Source: an uncultured Hyphomicrobiales bacterium
GTDB taxonomy: Bacteria > Pseudomonadota > Alphaproteobacteria > Rhizobiales > Ancalomicrobiaceae
DNA length: 64,000 nucleotides
Direction: 5' to 3'
NCBI GenBank assembly: GCA_903930435.1
Contig: CAIYYN010000054.1
Span: forward strand, 1 to 64,000
The translations under genes and the position numbers were made by a program. How positions within the stretch are numbered: the first letter of the stretch is position 1; the number at the start of each line of letters is the position of its first letter. Below are positions 21,004 through 30,007 of this stretch, one piece after another. Under the pieces are notes generated by a model. It did no database searches and was not told the origin of the DNA. It saw only the letters and a program-made list of their open reading frames with translations.

Positions 21004-22593
21004 TCAATAGCCCAGCGCGCCGCCGTCCTTGCGCGGGTCTGATCCCGCAATCAGCACGCCACGCGCCTCATCGATCTGAATTGCCTGCGATCCGCCGATT
21101 GGCCCCGGTGACCGCTCCACCTTGTGCCCAAGTGCTACCAGTCCAGCCAAGGTTGCTTCCGGCAGGCTCCGCTCGGCCCTGAGCGTGACACGATCATCCG
21201 CCCAGAACAGACGCGGCGCATCGATCGCTTCCTGCACGTCCATCCCGAAATCGACCATGTTGGTCACGACATGCGCGTGGCCTGCGGCCTGATAGGCCCC
21301 GCCCATGACGCCGAACGGCATGAATGGACGACCATTCTTCGTGGCAAATGCCGGAATGATCGTGTGCATCGGGCGCTTGCCGCCCTCGATCGTGTTGGGA
21401 TGTCCGGGATTGACGACGAAGCAGGCCCCGCGATTCTGGAACAAGACACCCGTCTTCTCGGTCGCGATCCCGCTGGCAAAGGTCGAATAGATCGAAAAGA
21501 TCAGCGAAACTGCCATCCGGTCCTTATCGACGATCGTCAGATAGACGGTGTCCGAATTTGGCACAGGTTCAGGCGTCACGTCGTCGATGCGCCGGTTTGG
21601 ATCAATCCGGCTGGCGAGCTTCTGGGCGTAGGCATCGGAGATGAGCGTGTCGACGGACGCTCGCATCGTCGCCGGATCGGAAATGAATGCATCTCGGCAG
21701 GCATAGGCCAGTCGCGAGGCCTCCATTTCCAGATGCAGGCGTTGCGGCCCGTTCGGATCAAGCCGCGCCAGATCAAACTGCTTGAGGATATTGGTGATGA
21801 TCAGCGCTGCGATGCCCTGCCCGTTCGGCGGCAGCTCCCAGATATCAAGACCGCGATAGCCAGCCGAGACCGGGGCAAAATCCGTCGCCTCCATCGCCGC
21901 AAAATCATCAAGTGTCAGAAGACTACCGTTTGCCCGCAAGGTGGCAACCATATCTTCGGCGACTTCGCCGGTATAAAACCCGGCGGCACCCTTGGTGGCG
22001 ATTTGACGAAGGGTAGCGCCCAACGCCGGATAACGCATGACATCGCCGACAACCGGAGCACCGCCATTTTTCAGATAGTGGCGGGCAGCGCCGGGATTGC
22101 GCGCCAGTCGCGCAGCCTCTCCCGCCCAGTCATATGCGACGCGTGGTGCAATCGGATGGCCTTCCTCGGCGTAGCGGATGGCAGGTGCCAGCACCTCGGC
22201 AAAATCCCGAGTACCGTAAAGTCGCAACATCCGGTCAAACCCGGCAATTGCACCTGGCACCGTCACCGCATGCGGCGAAGTCAGTGAAATCGTCTTGATA
22301 TCCTCGCTCAGACACCAGTCGGTCGAAATCGCCCTCGCAGCGCGCCCCGAGCCATTGATGCCATGCAGCTTGCCATCCGGCGTTCCGATGATCGCAAAGC
22401 AGTCCCCGCCGAGACCTGTCATGGCCGGCTCAACAACCGCCAGAACACCGGCAGCGGTCACCGCCGCATCAACCGCATTGCCACCGCGCCGCAGGCAATC
22501 AACTGCGGCGGAAGTCGCCAGAGGATGCGACGTTGCCGCCATGCCGTTCATGGCAAGTACGGGCGAGCGACCGGGAAATTGCAAATCACGCAT
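21004..22593 (-). CDS. ggt: Gamma-glutamyltransferase family protein
   Basis: N-terminal nucleophile hydrolase of 529 residues that should self-cleave into large and small subunits. The predicted cleavage site and nucleophile is Thr349 in SDTVYLTIVD, which matches the YwrD-like branch (DTVYL) rather than the TTH motif of E. coli Ggt. The N-terminal half has GGNAVDAAVTAAGVLAVVEP and TGLGGDCF, and the C-terminal half has GVMGGAYQAAGH. There is no signal peptide, so it is probably cytosolic, unlike periplasmic Ggt. Substrate is uncertain (glutathione or another gamma-glutamyl or acyl amide). Confidence 0.92.
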   Translation of the reverse strand: MRDLQFPGRSPVLAMNGMAATSHPLATSAAVDCLRRGGNAVDAAVTAAGVLAVVEPAMTGLGGDCFAIIGTPDGKLHGINGSGRAARAISTDWCLSEDIKTISLTSPHAVTVPGAIAGFDRMLRLYGTRDFAEVLAPAIRYAEEGHPIAPRVAYDWAGEAARLARNPGAARHYLKNGGAPVVGDVMRYPALGATLRQIATKGAAGFYTGEVAEDMVATLRANGSLLTLDDFAAMEATDFAPVSAGYRGLDIWELPPNGQGIAALIITNILKQFDLARLDPNGPQRLHLEMEASRLAYACRDAFISDPATMRASVDTLISDAYAQKLASRIDPNRRIDDVTPEPVPNSDTVYLTIVDKDRMAVSLIFSIYSTFASGIATEKTGVLFQNRGACFVVNPGHPNTIEGGKRPMHTIIPAFATKNGRPFMPFGVMGGAYQAAGHAHVVTNMVDFGMDVQEAIDAPRLFWADDRVTLRAERSLPEATLAGLVALGHKVERSPGPIGGSQAIQIDEARGVLIAGSDPRKDGGALGY

Positions 22594-22613
22594 GGATATC
22601 TCGTCTTAAAAAG

Positions 22614-22639
22614 GTGAAGCACCGCCATAGGTGCTTCAC
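22614..22639 (-). terminator. Rho-independent terminator of the membrane-protein gene
   Basis: A perfect 10-bp stem (GTGAAGCACC / GGTGCTTCAC) with a 6-base loop. On the minus strand it is followed by CTTTTTAAG. It lies 30 bp after the stop of the minus-strand gene at 22670-23104 and just upstream of ggt, so it separates the two units. Confidence 0.75.
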
Positions 22640-22669
22640 GGTAAGGGTCAGCTTTTTCTCACGAACCGA

Positions 22670-23104
22670 TCATGCGCCAAGATTGTTCTCGACCGCAAGC
22701 GAACGCCTGGCTGTGCGCAGCGACACAAGGAAGCCGGCGATCACATCGATCAACGAGATCAGCATCAGAAGGAAGAAAACGGCCATCGAACAGCGGGAGA
22801 CGGTGATGAACAGCACAAGGTAGGCAATGAAGACCAGCATCGAGAAAACCTGATCGACCATTTCCTGGCTCGTCTGGCGGGTCGACTTCCAGATTTCAAA
22901 GAAGAGACAGATCAATCCGACAATCAGGATCAGATGCTCGTTTGCCATCGTGAAAACGCCGCCAGACAGTAACGTCACACTGAAAGCAATCCGGCCCCAA
23001 ACCTCGGGATGGCCTTCCGAAACACCCCCGAAAATGCCTGCAACAACCAGATACAAAACAAGCGGAATGATGGTCATGGGAACGGTCGCAAGATGTTTGC
23101 TCAT
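22670..23104 (-). CDS. Four-helix membrane protein, unknown function
   Basis: A 144-residue integral membrane protein with hydrophobic spans at about residues 10-30, 38-52, 57-70 and 86-128, the last region probably forming two helices. The N terminus is short and basic and the C-terminal tail is positively charged (RTARRSLAVENN). I do not recognise a named family. Similar small membrane proteins are conserved in Rhizobiales without function. It is a single-gene unit with its own terminator at 22614-22639, and the 5' side is the rpmF terminator region. Confidence 0.75.
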   Translation of the reverse strand: MSKHLATVPMTIIPLVLYLVVAGIFGGVSEGHPEVWGRIAFSVTLLSGGVFTMANEHLILIVGLICLFFEIWKSTRQTSQEMVDQVFSMLVFIAYLVLFITVSRCSMAVFFLLMLISLIDVIAGFLVSLRTARRSLAVENNLGA

Positions 23105-23306
23105 GGCAATGTCCTTCGTATCACGTTGATCTGGCGGATATCTGTGCCTTTGGATGAGTCCGAATTAAGACCTGCAAGCGGGCGAAGCTGCGCCAAGCTG
23201 CGTCACGGCGTCGCGCGCTCCGCCATGACGGCGTTGGCGGACATTACAGTACCTGGTTCATTGGCAAAAGCCGCCACGCACTGAAATCGCGGGCGAAAAC
23301 GAAAAA

Positions 23307-23329
23307 GGCCGGCAATGGGATTGCCGGCC
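23307..23329 (-). terminator. Rho-independent terminator of rpmF
   Basis: A perfect 10-bp GC-rich stem (GGCCGGCAAT / ATTGCCGGCC) with a GGG loop, followed on the minus strand by TTTTTC. It lies 65 bp beyond the rpmF stop codon. Confidence 0.85.
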
Positions 23330-23393
23330 GAATAACGCATGAGATTTACGCGTGAATGCCAAGAGAACCGGACAGACCAGCGTCGACGCCAGA

Positions 23394-23579
23394 TCAGGCG
23401 TCAGACTTCGGCTCGAGAACCTGCTTGCCGCGGTACATGCCTGTCTTCAGGTCGATGTGGTGCGGGCGACGCAGTTCGCCGGAGTCCTTGTCTTCGGTGT
23501 AGGTCGGGGACTTGAGTGCGTCAGCGGAACGGCGGAAACCGCGCTTCATCGGCGACGTTTTTCTTTTTGGAACGGCCAT
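23394..23579 (-). CDS. rpmF: 50S ribosomal protein L32
   Basis: Small basic large-subunit ribosomal protein of 61 residues. It begins with the universal [18 protein letters not shown] sequence and contains [16 protein letters not shown]. As in other Alphaproteobacteria, the zinc-binding cysteines of some L32 proteins are missing. It forms a one-gene unit, with a strong terminator just downstream and upstream DNA shared with the divergent polyprenyl synthase gene. Confidence 0.97.
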   Translation of the reverse strand: MAVPKRKTSPMKRGFRRSADALKSPTYTEDKDSGELRRPHHIDLKTGMYRGKQVLEPKSDA

Positions 23580-23688
23580 CGGAGTAACTCCCTCTATAAC
23601 TCGAAGCCAATATCCTTGCGGGATCAGCTCCGTCGCGGGGCCAAAAGCCCTTGCGAAGGCCAGCCGCCGGAATCAGTTGAATCATGCC

Positions 23689-23913
23689 TCATGGCGACGC
23701 GCGTTCGATCCGGATCATGCCGGCCAAAAGCGTCGAATTCGGCGGAATGGCGGGGCTTATACAGAAGTCCACGCGGTTTGACCAGAGGTTTTGCAAAAAT
23801 TGCGCGGCCGCATAAGACAATTTGTCATCGGAAGCCTTAAGAAACGGCTCCACGCGCATCATCCACCCGGCCTCAGGGCACTCGACCTCGTCCGGCATTT
23901 GCGTTACCACCAT
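23689..23913 (-). CDS. Possible small protein upstream of rpmF
   Basis: A 74-residue open frame in the 369-bp gap between rpmF and the polyprenyl synthase gene. Codon third positions are G/C-rich in this frame, and the sequence has an ordinary protein composition, including AAAQFLQNLWSNRVDFC and a C-terminal AGMIRIERASP. The frame runs further upstream into the antisense of the synthase gene. The ATG at 23913 is a guess and has no well-spaced ribosome site (GGAAGG is about 14 nt away). I recognise no family. It could equally be non-coding leader of rpmF. Confidence 0.25.
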   Translation of the reverse strand: MVVTQMPDEVECPEAGWMMRVEPFLKASDDKLSYAAAQFLQNLWSNRVDFCISPAIPPNSTLLAGMIRIERASP

Positions 23914-23948
23914 GAGAGATTGACCAACCTTCCGGAGCAGTCCCTCCC

Positions 23949-24926
23949 ATGACGGCGGCATCGGCCCCAGACGCAAGCACGAACCCGGATCTTTTCCAGG
24001 CACGATTGGCCCAGATCGCGGGTGAGGTCGAGGGCGAAATTCGCCGTGCGCTCTCCTCTGCACCCCTCCCCCTCGAGATTACCCGACCGGATCGCCTGCT
24101 TGAGGCAATGCGCCATGGCACCCTGAACGGCGGCAAGCGATTGCGCCCCTATCTCGTCGTCGCCTGCGCTGACATGCTCGACCCAGACTTTGCGCGCCAG
24201 AATCGCGCGGGATTGATCCGGGCAGCGACAGCCTTGGAACTCGTCCACTGCTACAGTCTGGTGCATGATGATCTTCCGTCCATGGATGACGATGACCTGC
24301 GGCGCGGCCAGCCAACGGTGCACAAGGCCTTCGACGAGGCAACTGCAATCCTCGCCGGTGACGCGCTTCTGACGATGGCGTTCGACCTCTTGGCTGATCC
24401 CGCAACTTCGGCAGACGCTCAGGTCCGGCTTGACCTGATCACCGGATTGGCGCGAGCCGCTGGAGCGGGCGGCATGGTCGGCGGACAAATGCTGGATCTG
24501 GCAGCCGAAGGCAGGCATTCCCCTGATCAGGCACAGCTCCAGCTCTCCGAGCAGCAGATCCGCCAACTCCAGTCCATGAAAACAGGGGCATTGCTTCGGT
24601 TCGCCTGCGAGGCCGGAGCCATTTACGTACGGAGTGCGCCAGACGTCCGATCTAAAATGGCGTTGTTTGGCCAGATCATCGGGCAGGCGTTCCAGATTGC
24701 CGACGATCTCATCGATGTGGAAAGCGCCCCGGCCACGGCGGGCAAGGCAACCGGCAAGGATGCCGCCAAGGGCAAGGCGACACTCGTCAGCCTGAAAGGT
24801 ATTGCCGAGGCCAGAGCTGAACTGGACCGTCTCACGGCGAAAGCGGAGGATTGTCTTGCGGAATTAGGCCGAGACGGACACGAACTGAGGACAGTCGCCC
24901 GATTTATCGCAACCCGGGCCTTCTGA
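23949..24926 (+). CDS. ispA: Polyprenyl (farnesyl) diphosphate synthase
   Basis: Class I isoprenyl synthase that condenses IPP with allylic diphosphates. The short-chain FPP synthase role is inferred from length (325 residues) and the two extra residues in the first aspartate motif, DDLPSMD from Asp107. The second motif DDLID is at Asp252. GGKRLRPYLV near residue 57 binds IPP. It gives farnesyl-PP for quinones, undecaprenyl-PP and hopanoids. GGAG lies 11 nt before the ATG. It converges on the YihY-like gene with a 17-bp gap. Confidence 0.92.
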   Translation: MTAASAPDASTNPDLFQARLAQIAGEVEGEIRRALSSAPLPLEITRPDRLLEAMRHGTLNGGKRLRPYLVVACADMLDPDFARQNRAGLIRAATALELVHCYSLVHDDLPSMDDDDLRRGQPTVHKAFDEATAILAGDALLTMAFDLLADPATSADAQVRLDLITGLARAAGAGGMVGGQMLDLAAEGRHSPDQAQLQLSEQQIRQLQSMKTGALLRFACEAGAIYVRSAPDVRSKMALFGQIIGQAFQIADDLIDVESAPATAGKATGKDAAKGKATLVSLKGIAEARAELDRLTAKAEDCLAELGRDGHELRTVARFIATRAF

Positions 24927-24943
24927 CGGCACTTCCTGAGTGG

Positions 24944-25939
24944 TCAGGACCCTTCAACGGGCTGCGCCATTTCGCGCGCTTTCAGGATCGAATGGTTCAG
25001 TTCTGCACCGAACAGGAAGATCAGGCCGACGATATAGAAGAAGATCATCGAGGCGATGACGCCCGCCAGCCCGGCATAAGTGCGGGCGTAGCCGGAAAAA
25101 TGCGACATGTAATAGGAAAACACCCAGCCCGCCGAAAACCACAGGCACATGGTGACAATCACACCTGGCATGACACCGCCGATGGTTTGCTTCCGTGCCG
25201 GAAGCCAGACGTGGGCAGCAAGCAGGAAAAACAGAACACCCAGGGTGAAAAACAACAACGGCAGGCGGTTGAAGTAATCGTAATAGCGCTCGATTTCCGG
25301 CGCATGTGGCAAGAGAAACTCCCAGACAACCGGCAGGACAACGACCAGAAATCCGAGCCCGAGAATGACAACACCGCCAACAAGCATGAAGAATGTGCCC
25401 TCGAGGCGGCGGATAAAGATGTTCCGCGTATCGAACGAGCGATAAGCATAGTTCAGCCCCATCCGCAGGGCTTCGACCAGACCGGTGACGATCACAACAA
25501 GCAGCACCGAGCCGACCGTGACAACGCGCGTCTGCGACCCCGTCAGAACCGCCGACACTTCGGGGCGAAGGATGTTGCCGATCTCATTGGGCAGCACCGA
25601 GAATATCCCGCCCGTCCCCTGTTCGGCGGCACGCGCAAGATCCGCCCCGCCCCACAGGCCAGCAAGACCCGTAACCAGGATCATGAAGGGAAACAGCGAA
25701 AACAGGATTGCGAATGCAATGTTGGAGGCGTGAGCAAAGGATTCGTTACGGAGCAAGCCCCAGTAAAGGGCGTCCCAAACAATCGCAAAGCCTCGTTTGA
25801 CGGAGCCTAGCATGACCGAAACCATCGCATTCTTCGTCTCAGGGGTAACCGTTCCAACTGCATCCTCGCTGGCCAGAACGGACATGGTCGTTGCGTATTC
25901 GCGTCGAGAGTCGTTCATCAGGATTGGTGAACCCGCCAT
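24944..25939 (-). CDS. YihY/BrkB family inner-membrane protein
   Basis: Polytopic membrane protein with about six helices between residues 65 and 320, matching the YihY/virulence factor BrkB family (formerly mis-called RNase BN). Visible family features are the FAILFSLFPFMILVTG first span and the terminal GLIFLFGAELNHSI segment. Its transport or structural role is not known. The frame opens at 25984. In-frame ATGs at 25939 and 25918 are both plausible, and GACGGA before 25939 makes me favour it (331 residues). The 60-residue polar N-terminal part is longer than in many homologues. Confidence 0.85.
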   Translation of the reverse strand: MAGSPILMNDSRREYATTMSVLASEDAVGTVTPETKNAMVSVMLGSVKRGFAIVWDALYWGLLRNESFAHASNIAFAILFSLFPFMILVTGLAGLWGGADLARAAEQGTGGIFSVLPNEIGNILRPEVSAVLTGSQTRVVTVGSVLLVVIVTGLVEALRMGLNYAYRSFDTRNIFIRRLEGTFFMLVGGVVILGLGFLVVVLPVVWEFLLPHAPEIERYYDYFNRLPLLFFTLGVLFFLLAAHVWLPARKQTIGGVMPGVIVTMCLWFSAGWVFSYYMSHFSGYARTYAGLAGVIASMIFFYIVGLIFLFGAELNHSILKAREMAQPVEGS

Positions 25940-25984
25940 GAAGAGTCCGTCTGGACTGTTAGCGATATCGAAGGCTTGCAGCAA

Positions 25985-26332
25985 GGGCCGTGACTGAGAG
26001 GCTAACCCGTCGCACGGACCCTAAATTGGGGACTCGGCATCGATAAACAAGTGCAACGCCGATTTGCAGCCACATTTGTCACCATAGAACACTGCGCTGA
26101 CATTTGAGCAGTAGCCGTCCAAAACAGATGATCAATTGAGCAAGCCTGCGTTTGCAATGCCGTTTTGCAGGTTGAGAGTTTGCTATAGGGTTGAGTTTGG
26201 CGAGTCCGATCCCGTTCTGATCCGATTTGCCTTGTGCAGACGTCACTGACGTCTGGTATCTGCATAAAACCGTTCGATACAGGTTCTTTCACGCATTCAT
26301 CGCATTCGCATCTAACATCCGGGATTGGACAC
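25985..26332. other. Divergent intergenic region
   Basis: About 350 bp between the YihY-like gene and the MscS-type channel gene, read away from the centre in both directions. It must hold both promoters. I see TATAGG at 26184-26189 as a possible -10 element on the plus strand but no convincing -35 element at the right distance. There are no hairpins with T-runs and no supportable small gene. Confidence 0.4.
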
Positions 26333-28891
26333 GTGACCTCAGTCAGCTCTGCAAACCTGAAACGCCATTCGCCGATCCGACAGCGTATCCGGTCCTTCGG
26401 GCTGTATCTGGCGCTGCTGACCGTCGTCCTGTGGCTGCCAACACAGGCGATCGGGCAATCAAACCCGCCAGGCAAGGGTGTTTCAACCGCGCCGTCGCAG
26501 ATGATCCTGGCCACGAAAGCCGATCTTGCACAGACCACCATCGACGGATTGAAAACAGAAATCGACCAGATTTCAGCAGGCCTTCAGCATCAGGAACTGA
26601 CGGACAAGGTTCTCGCGACATTTCGCTCCAATGCGGACGCCATCAAGATCAAAGCCGAAGCGGTCGTCACCGAACAAACTCCGGACCTGGAAGCTGCCAA
26701 TGCCCGGCTGAAGCAACTGGGTCCCGCTCCCCAACCGATTGCAGGTGACTCCACCCCGATAGAAGCGGACGCGGTCAAGCAGGAGCGAGACGCACAGTCC
26801 AAGTCGATCGCCCAGATCGACGGCATCATCAAGCAGGCGAAAGTGATCAGCCTGCAGGCAGACGAAGTCATCAAGACCGTCGGAGAACGCCGACGTGCGC
26901 GATTTGCCGAGACTTTGACCGAACGCACGCGCTCGGTTCTCGATCCCGGCCTGTGGGTCGAAGCAATCGTGGCATTGCCGGTCGCCTTGTCCACACTGAC
27001 CATATTGGTGACAGACTGGGCGACATTGGTCGCCTTGCATGGCGGCGAAGTTGCAGTCGCCTTTCTTGCCGTCCTTTGTGCAATTCTGTTGATTGTCATT
27101 CTGCCGCTGCGTCGTCGACTGTTTCAGCTGGTCGCGCGCGATGAAGACGCGGAACCACCGGCAAAGCTGCGCAAGATTGCGGCAGCGGCTGGCGTGGCTT
27201 CGATTCAAGTGGGCGCGCCGTCGCTTGGATTGATCGGACTATTCCTCGCGCTTCAGGCCCTCGATCTCAGCCGTGACCGGATGGATCTGGCCTTCGTTGC
27301 CTTTATCGAAGCAGTTGCACTTGGGAATGGTGTTTATGGGCTTGCAGTCGCAATCCTAGCGCCTGGTCGGCCGCAATGGCGGCTCGTCTCGATCCCGGAA
27401 CACGCAGCGGTCCTGTTACGGCGGCTCTTCGCAGGATTGGCGCTGACAACAGGCATCGCGTTCCTGATCACGCGCCTGCTCGATATCCTGTCGACCTCCA
27501 TAGCGCTGGTCTTCACGGCAACCGGCGGATTTGCGATCGTCGATGCTGTTTTTTCCATGCTGGTGCTGCACATCGTCTCGCGGGCCTTCGTCGTTGACCC
27601 CGCCAATTCGGCGGAATCGGCCCCGGAGGAGACATCGGGTTCAAGCATCATCTGGCGTTGGGTGCTGGCACTCGCATGGATCGCAGCGGTGACATGCCTG
27701 GGCGCGGCGTTGCTCGGCTATATCGCGCTGGCACGCTTTCTCGGGCAGGAGCTGATCTGGTTTGGCGTGGTATTGGCCACACTTTTCATCGGATTGCAGT
27801 TGATTGATGAAGCCATCACTGCCTCGTTCATGGGCAGTTCGACGCTTGGCCGCGCGCTCGCCCTGAGTTCGGAGACGGTTGAACAGATCGGCGTCATCCT
27901 GTCAGGCGTTGGTCGGTTGCTGGCGATCTTCATCGCCTTTTATTTCGTCCGACCGCCATGGGCAGACAATTCATCCGATGTCCTCGCAAGCATCCGCAGC
28001 GCCTTCTTCGGGTTCAAGATCGGCAATTTCACCTTCTCGCCGTCGACACTGGCGATCGCACTGATCACATTCGCTGTCGGCGTGGCCATCACCAGAACCG
28101 TCCAGCGGTGGCTCGACAATCATTTTCTGCCCCGAACCAGACTTGACCTCGGCCTGAAGAATTCCATCAGCACCGGCATCAGCTACGCCGGTTACGTTGT
28201 CGCAGCGGTGTTTGCCTTCTCGGCTGTTGGAATCGGACTTGAAAATGTCGCGCTCGTCGCTGGCGCACTATCCGTCGGTATCGGCTTTGGTCTGCAATCC
28301 ATCGTCAACAACTTTGTCTCGGGTCTCATTCTGCTCGCGGAGCGCCCGATAAAGTCAGGCGACCTTGTCGAGATCGGCACCGAAAAAGGCTATGTCCGCA
28401 AGATCAACGTTCGATCCACCGAGATCGAAACCTTTGATCGTGCGAGCCTGATCGTCCCGAATTCGACACTGATCTCGGGGCTGGTCAAGAACTGGATGCA
28501 CCGGGACCCATCAGGCCGCTGCCTGATCACCATCGGGGTCGCCTATGAGTCCGATCTCGATCAGGTCCGCGATATCCTGCTGTCGGCAGCCAAGGCGCAT
28601 CGGCTCGTCCAGACCTTCCCCGGCCCGAACGTGTTGCTGTCAGAGTTTGGCCCGCACGCGATCGAGTTTCAGCTTGTGTGCACGGTTGCCAATGTGAATG
28701 ACGTCTGGAACGTGCAGAGCGACCTGCGGATGACCATCCTCAAGCGGTTGCGCAAGGAAGGGATCGACATTCCTGCTGCGCAACGCGATGTGCGCATCCG
28801 CGAAATCGAGGGTCTGTCGGCACTCATTGCGCAACAGCTCAAGTCAGAGGAAAGCACCGAGCTTCGGAGCGAGGAAGAGCCGACCAAGTAA
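26333..28891 (+). CDS. MscS-type mechanosensitive channel with DUF3772
   Basis: Large MscS-family channel of about 852 residues that should open under membrane tension. Parts in order: a signal peptide (LYLALLTVVLWLPTQAIGQ), a periplasmic DUF3772 region (about 50-185) with coiled-coil character, some ten membrane helices, and the C-terminal MscS pore and beta domain. The pore helix reads VGIGFGLQSIVNNFVSGLIL, followed by ERPIKSGDLVEIG. The frame opens at 26234. The GTG at 26333 is preferred because it places a basic stretch directly before the signal peptide core, but the ribosome site is weak. Converges with the next gene (20-bp gap). Confidence 0.9.
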   Translation: MTSVSSANLKRHSPIRQRIRSFGLYLALLTVVLWLPTQAIGQSNPPGKGVSTAPSQMILATKADLAQTTIDGLKTEIDQISAGLQHQELTDKVLATFRSNADAIKIKAEAVVTEQTPDLEAANARLKQLGPAPQPIAGDSTPIEADAVKQERDAQSKSIAQIDGIIKQAKVISLQADEVIKTVGERRRARFAETLTERTRSVLDPGLWVEAIVALPVALSTLTILVTDWATLVALHGGEVAVAFLAVLCAILLIVILPLRRRLFQLVARDEDAEPPAKLRKIAAAAGVASIQVGAPSLGLIGLFLALQALDLSRDRMDLAFVAFIEAVALGNGVYGLAVAILAPGRPQWRLVSIPEHAAVLLRRLFAGLALTTGIAFLITRLLDILSTSIALVFTATGGFAIVDAVFSMLVLHIVSRAFVVDPANSAESAPEETSGSSIIWRWVLALAWIAAVTCLGAALLGYIALARFLGQELIWFGVVLATLFIGLQLIDEAITASFMGSSTLGRALALSSETVEQIGVILSGVGRLLAIFIAFYFVRPPWADNSSDVLASIRSAFFGFKIGNFTFSPSTLAIALITFAVGVAITRTVQRWLDNHFLPRTRLDLGLKNSISTGISYAGYVVAAVFAFSAVGIGLENVALVAGALSVGIGFGLQSIVNNFVSGLILLAERPIKSGDLVEIGTEKGYVRKINVRSTEIETFDRASLIVPNSTLISGLVKNWMHRDPSGRCLITIGVAYESDLDQVRDILLSAAKAHRLVQTFPGPNVLLSEFGPHAIEFQLVCTVANVNDVWNVQSDLRMTILKRLRKEGIDIPAAQRDVRIREIEGLSALIAQQLKSEESTELRSEEEPTK

Positions 28892-28911
28892 CGCGAGCCG
28901 GTCAGACCTTG

Positions 28912-29709
28912 TCACGCGAGATCTGCATAGCCTGCCGCGAATGCCGCCCGCTCCATCCTGCGGATGGGGGCATAATCGGCAAACTCAAGCAGGGTGAACC
29001 TCGAGATCATCAGGCGTTGCCTGATGTCAGCAAGCCCGGGATCGGCAACTAGCTGTCTCAGGGCAGCCCGCAAGACGCTCACCAGACCTTCGCCATTTGA
29101 TTTATGCGTGACCAGCGGCAAGCCGGGGGCCAGTTCGGTCAAGCCGATCACCTTGAGGGCAGCAGCAAGCCCCAGTTCTTGCCTGCCAATCGCCGCAAAG
29201 CTGATGCAATCCACCGCCGCGATATCTGCGTCTCCTTTGGCCACAGCCTGCATCGAGGCATGATGGGAGCCGGTCGCGGTCGCCTCGCCGAAAAAGCGGC
29301 CATTGATCGCCAGTTGTGCGACGAGTGCCCGAAAACCGTTGTAGCCGGATTGCGAATCCCGACTGTTATAGGCCACCCGGCAACCGCGAAACGATCGCAA
29401 GTCCTCGCGTCCGTCATCGGCCCTGGCGATGATGACGCTGCGATAGTTCGCTCCCTCGCAGTGGGGGGCCGAATAGTTGAAGGTTCCGATGACGTTCACA
29501 TCGTCGGCCAGCCCTGTGACAAGCGGATAGCCGCAGGTCTGGCTCAAGAGCAGGTCCGGTCGACGCCAGTGCGGGTGGAGATCGTCGGGCCACAGGAGTT
29601 GAGTCGGGACACCTGAAACACCCATATCGATCAGGATGGACGACAGGGCGTCCCAGAGGGCACCGACGGCGTCGCGATCAGCGGGATACATAGGCAAGGA
29701 TGCAATCAT
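28912..29709 (-). CDS. PhnD/SsuA-like substrate-binding protein, no signal peptide
   Basis: A 265-residue type 2 periplasmic-binding-protein fold resembling phosphonate/phosphite ABC binding proteins: MIASLPMYPADRDAV at the start, LLSQTCGYPL, and VAYNSRDSQSGYNGFRAL in the ligand cleft. It has no signal peptide or lipobox and no ABC permease or ATPase gene nearby, so it is unlikely to be a normal transport component. A cytosolic sensor or enzyme-like use of the fold is inference. It stands alone, facing mscS. The 298 bp upstream to iolB hold no gene I can see. Confidence 0.82.
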   Translation of the reverse strand: MIASLPMYPADRDAVGALWDALSSILIDMGVSGVPTQLLWPDDLHPHWRRPDLLLSQTCGYPLVTGLADDVNVIGTFNYSAPHCEGANYRSVIIARADDGREDLRSFRGCRVAYNSRDSQSGYNGFRALVAQLAINGRFFGEATATGSHHASMQAVAKGDADIAAVDCISFAAIGRQELGLAAALKVIGLTELAPGLPLVTHKSNGEGLVSVLRAALRQLVADPGLADIRQRLMISRFTLLEFADYAPIRRMERAAFAAGYADLA

Positions 29710-30007
29710 GGGACCTGTGTAACGCCTTAGGGAGCAATCTTGAGACCCTAGCGCAGCTCAGGACAATGGCGCCAGATGTCTTTACGCGACCTGATCGTCT
29801 TAAAATCTCATCGCAGCATCAGCCCGTTGTCGATTTCGCCATTTGATTTCCCGGCAGAGGGTATCCTGGATCTGCCAGAGACGCCGTAATCAGCCTCTCA
29901 GGCATGCTCGCCGTAGCGCGTCCGGCCAGAGAAAACAGGATTTCAATTCCTTGCTCGACTGATACAAACGGCCCAACTCTGAATCAGACCCGAAAGAGGA
30001 ACCCGCC

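Noticed and set aside
20463-21182. Plus-strand frame of 239 codons
   Set aside because: It overlaps the better-supported frame at 20665-20982 and runs antisense into the end of ggt.
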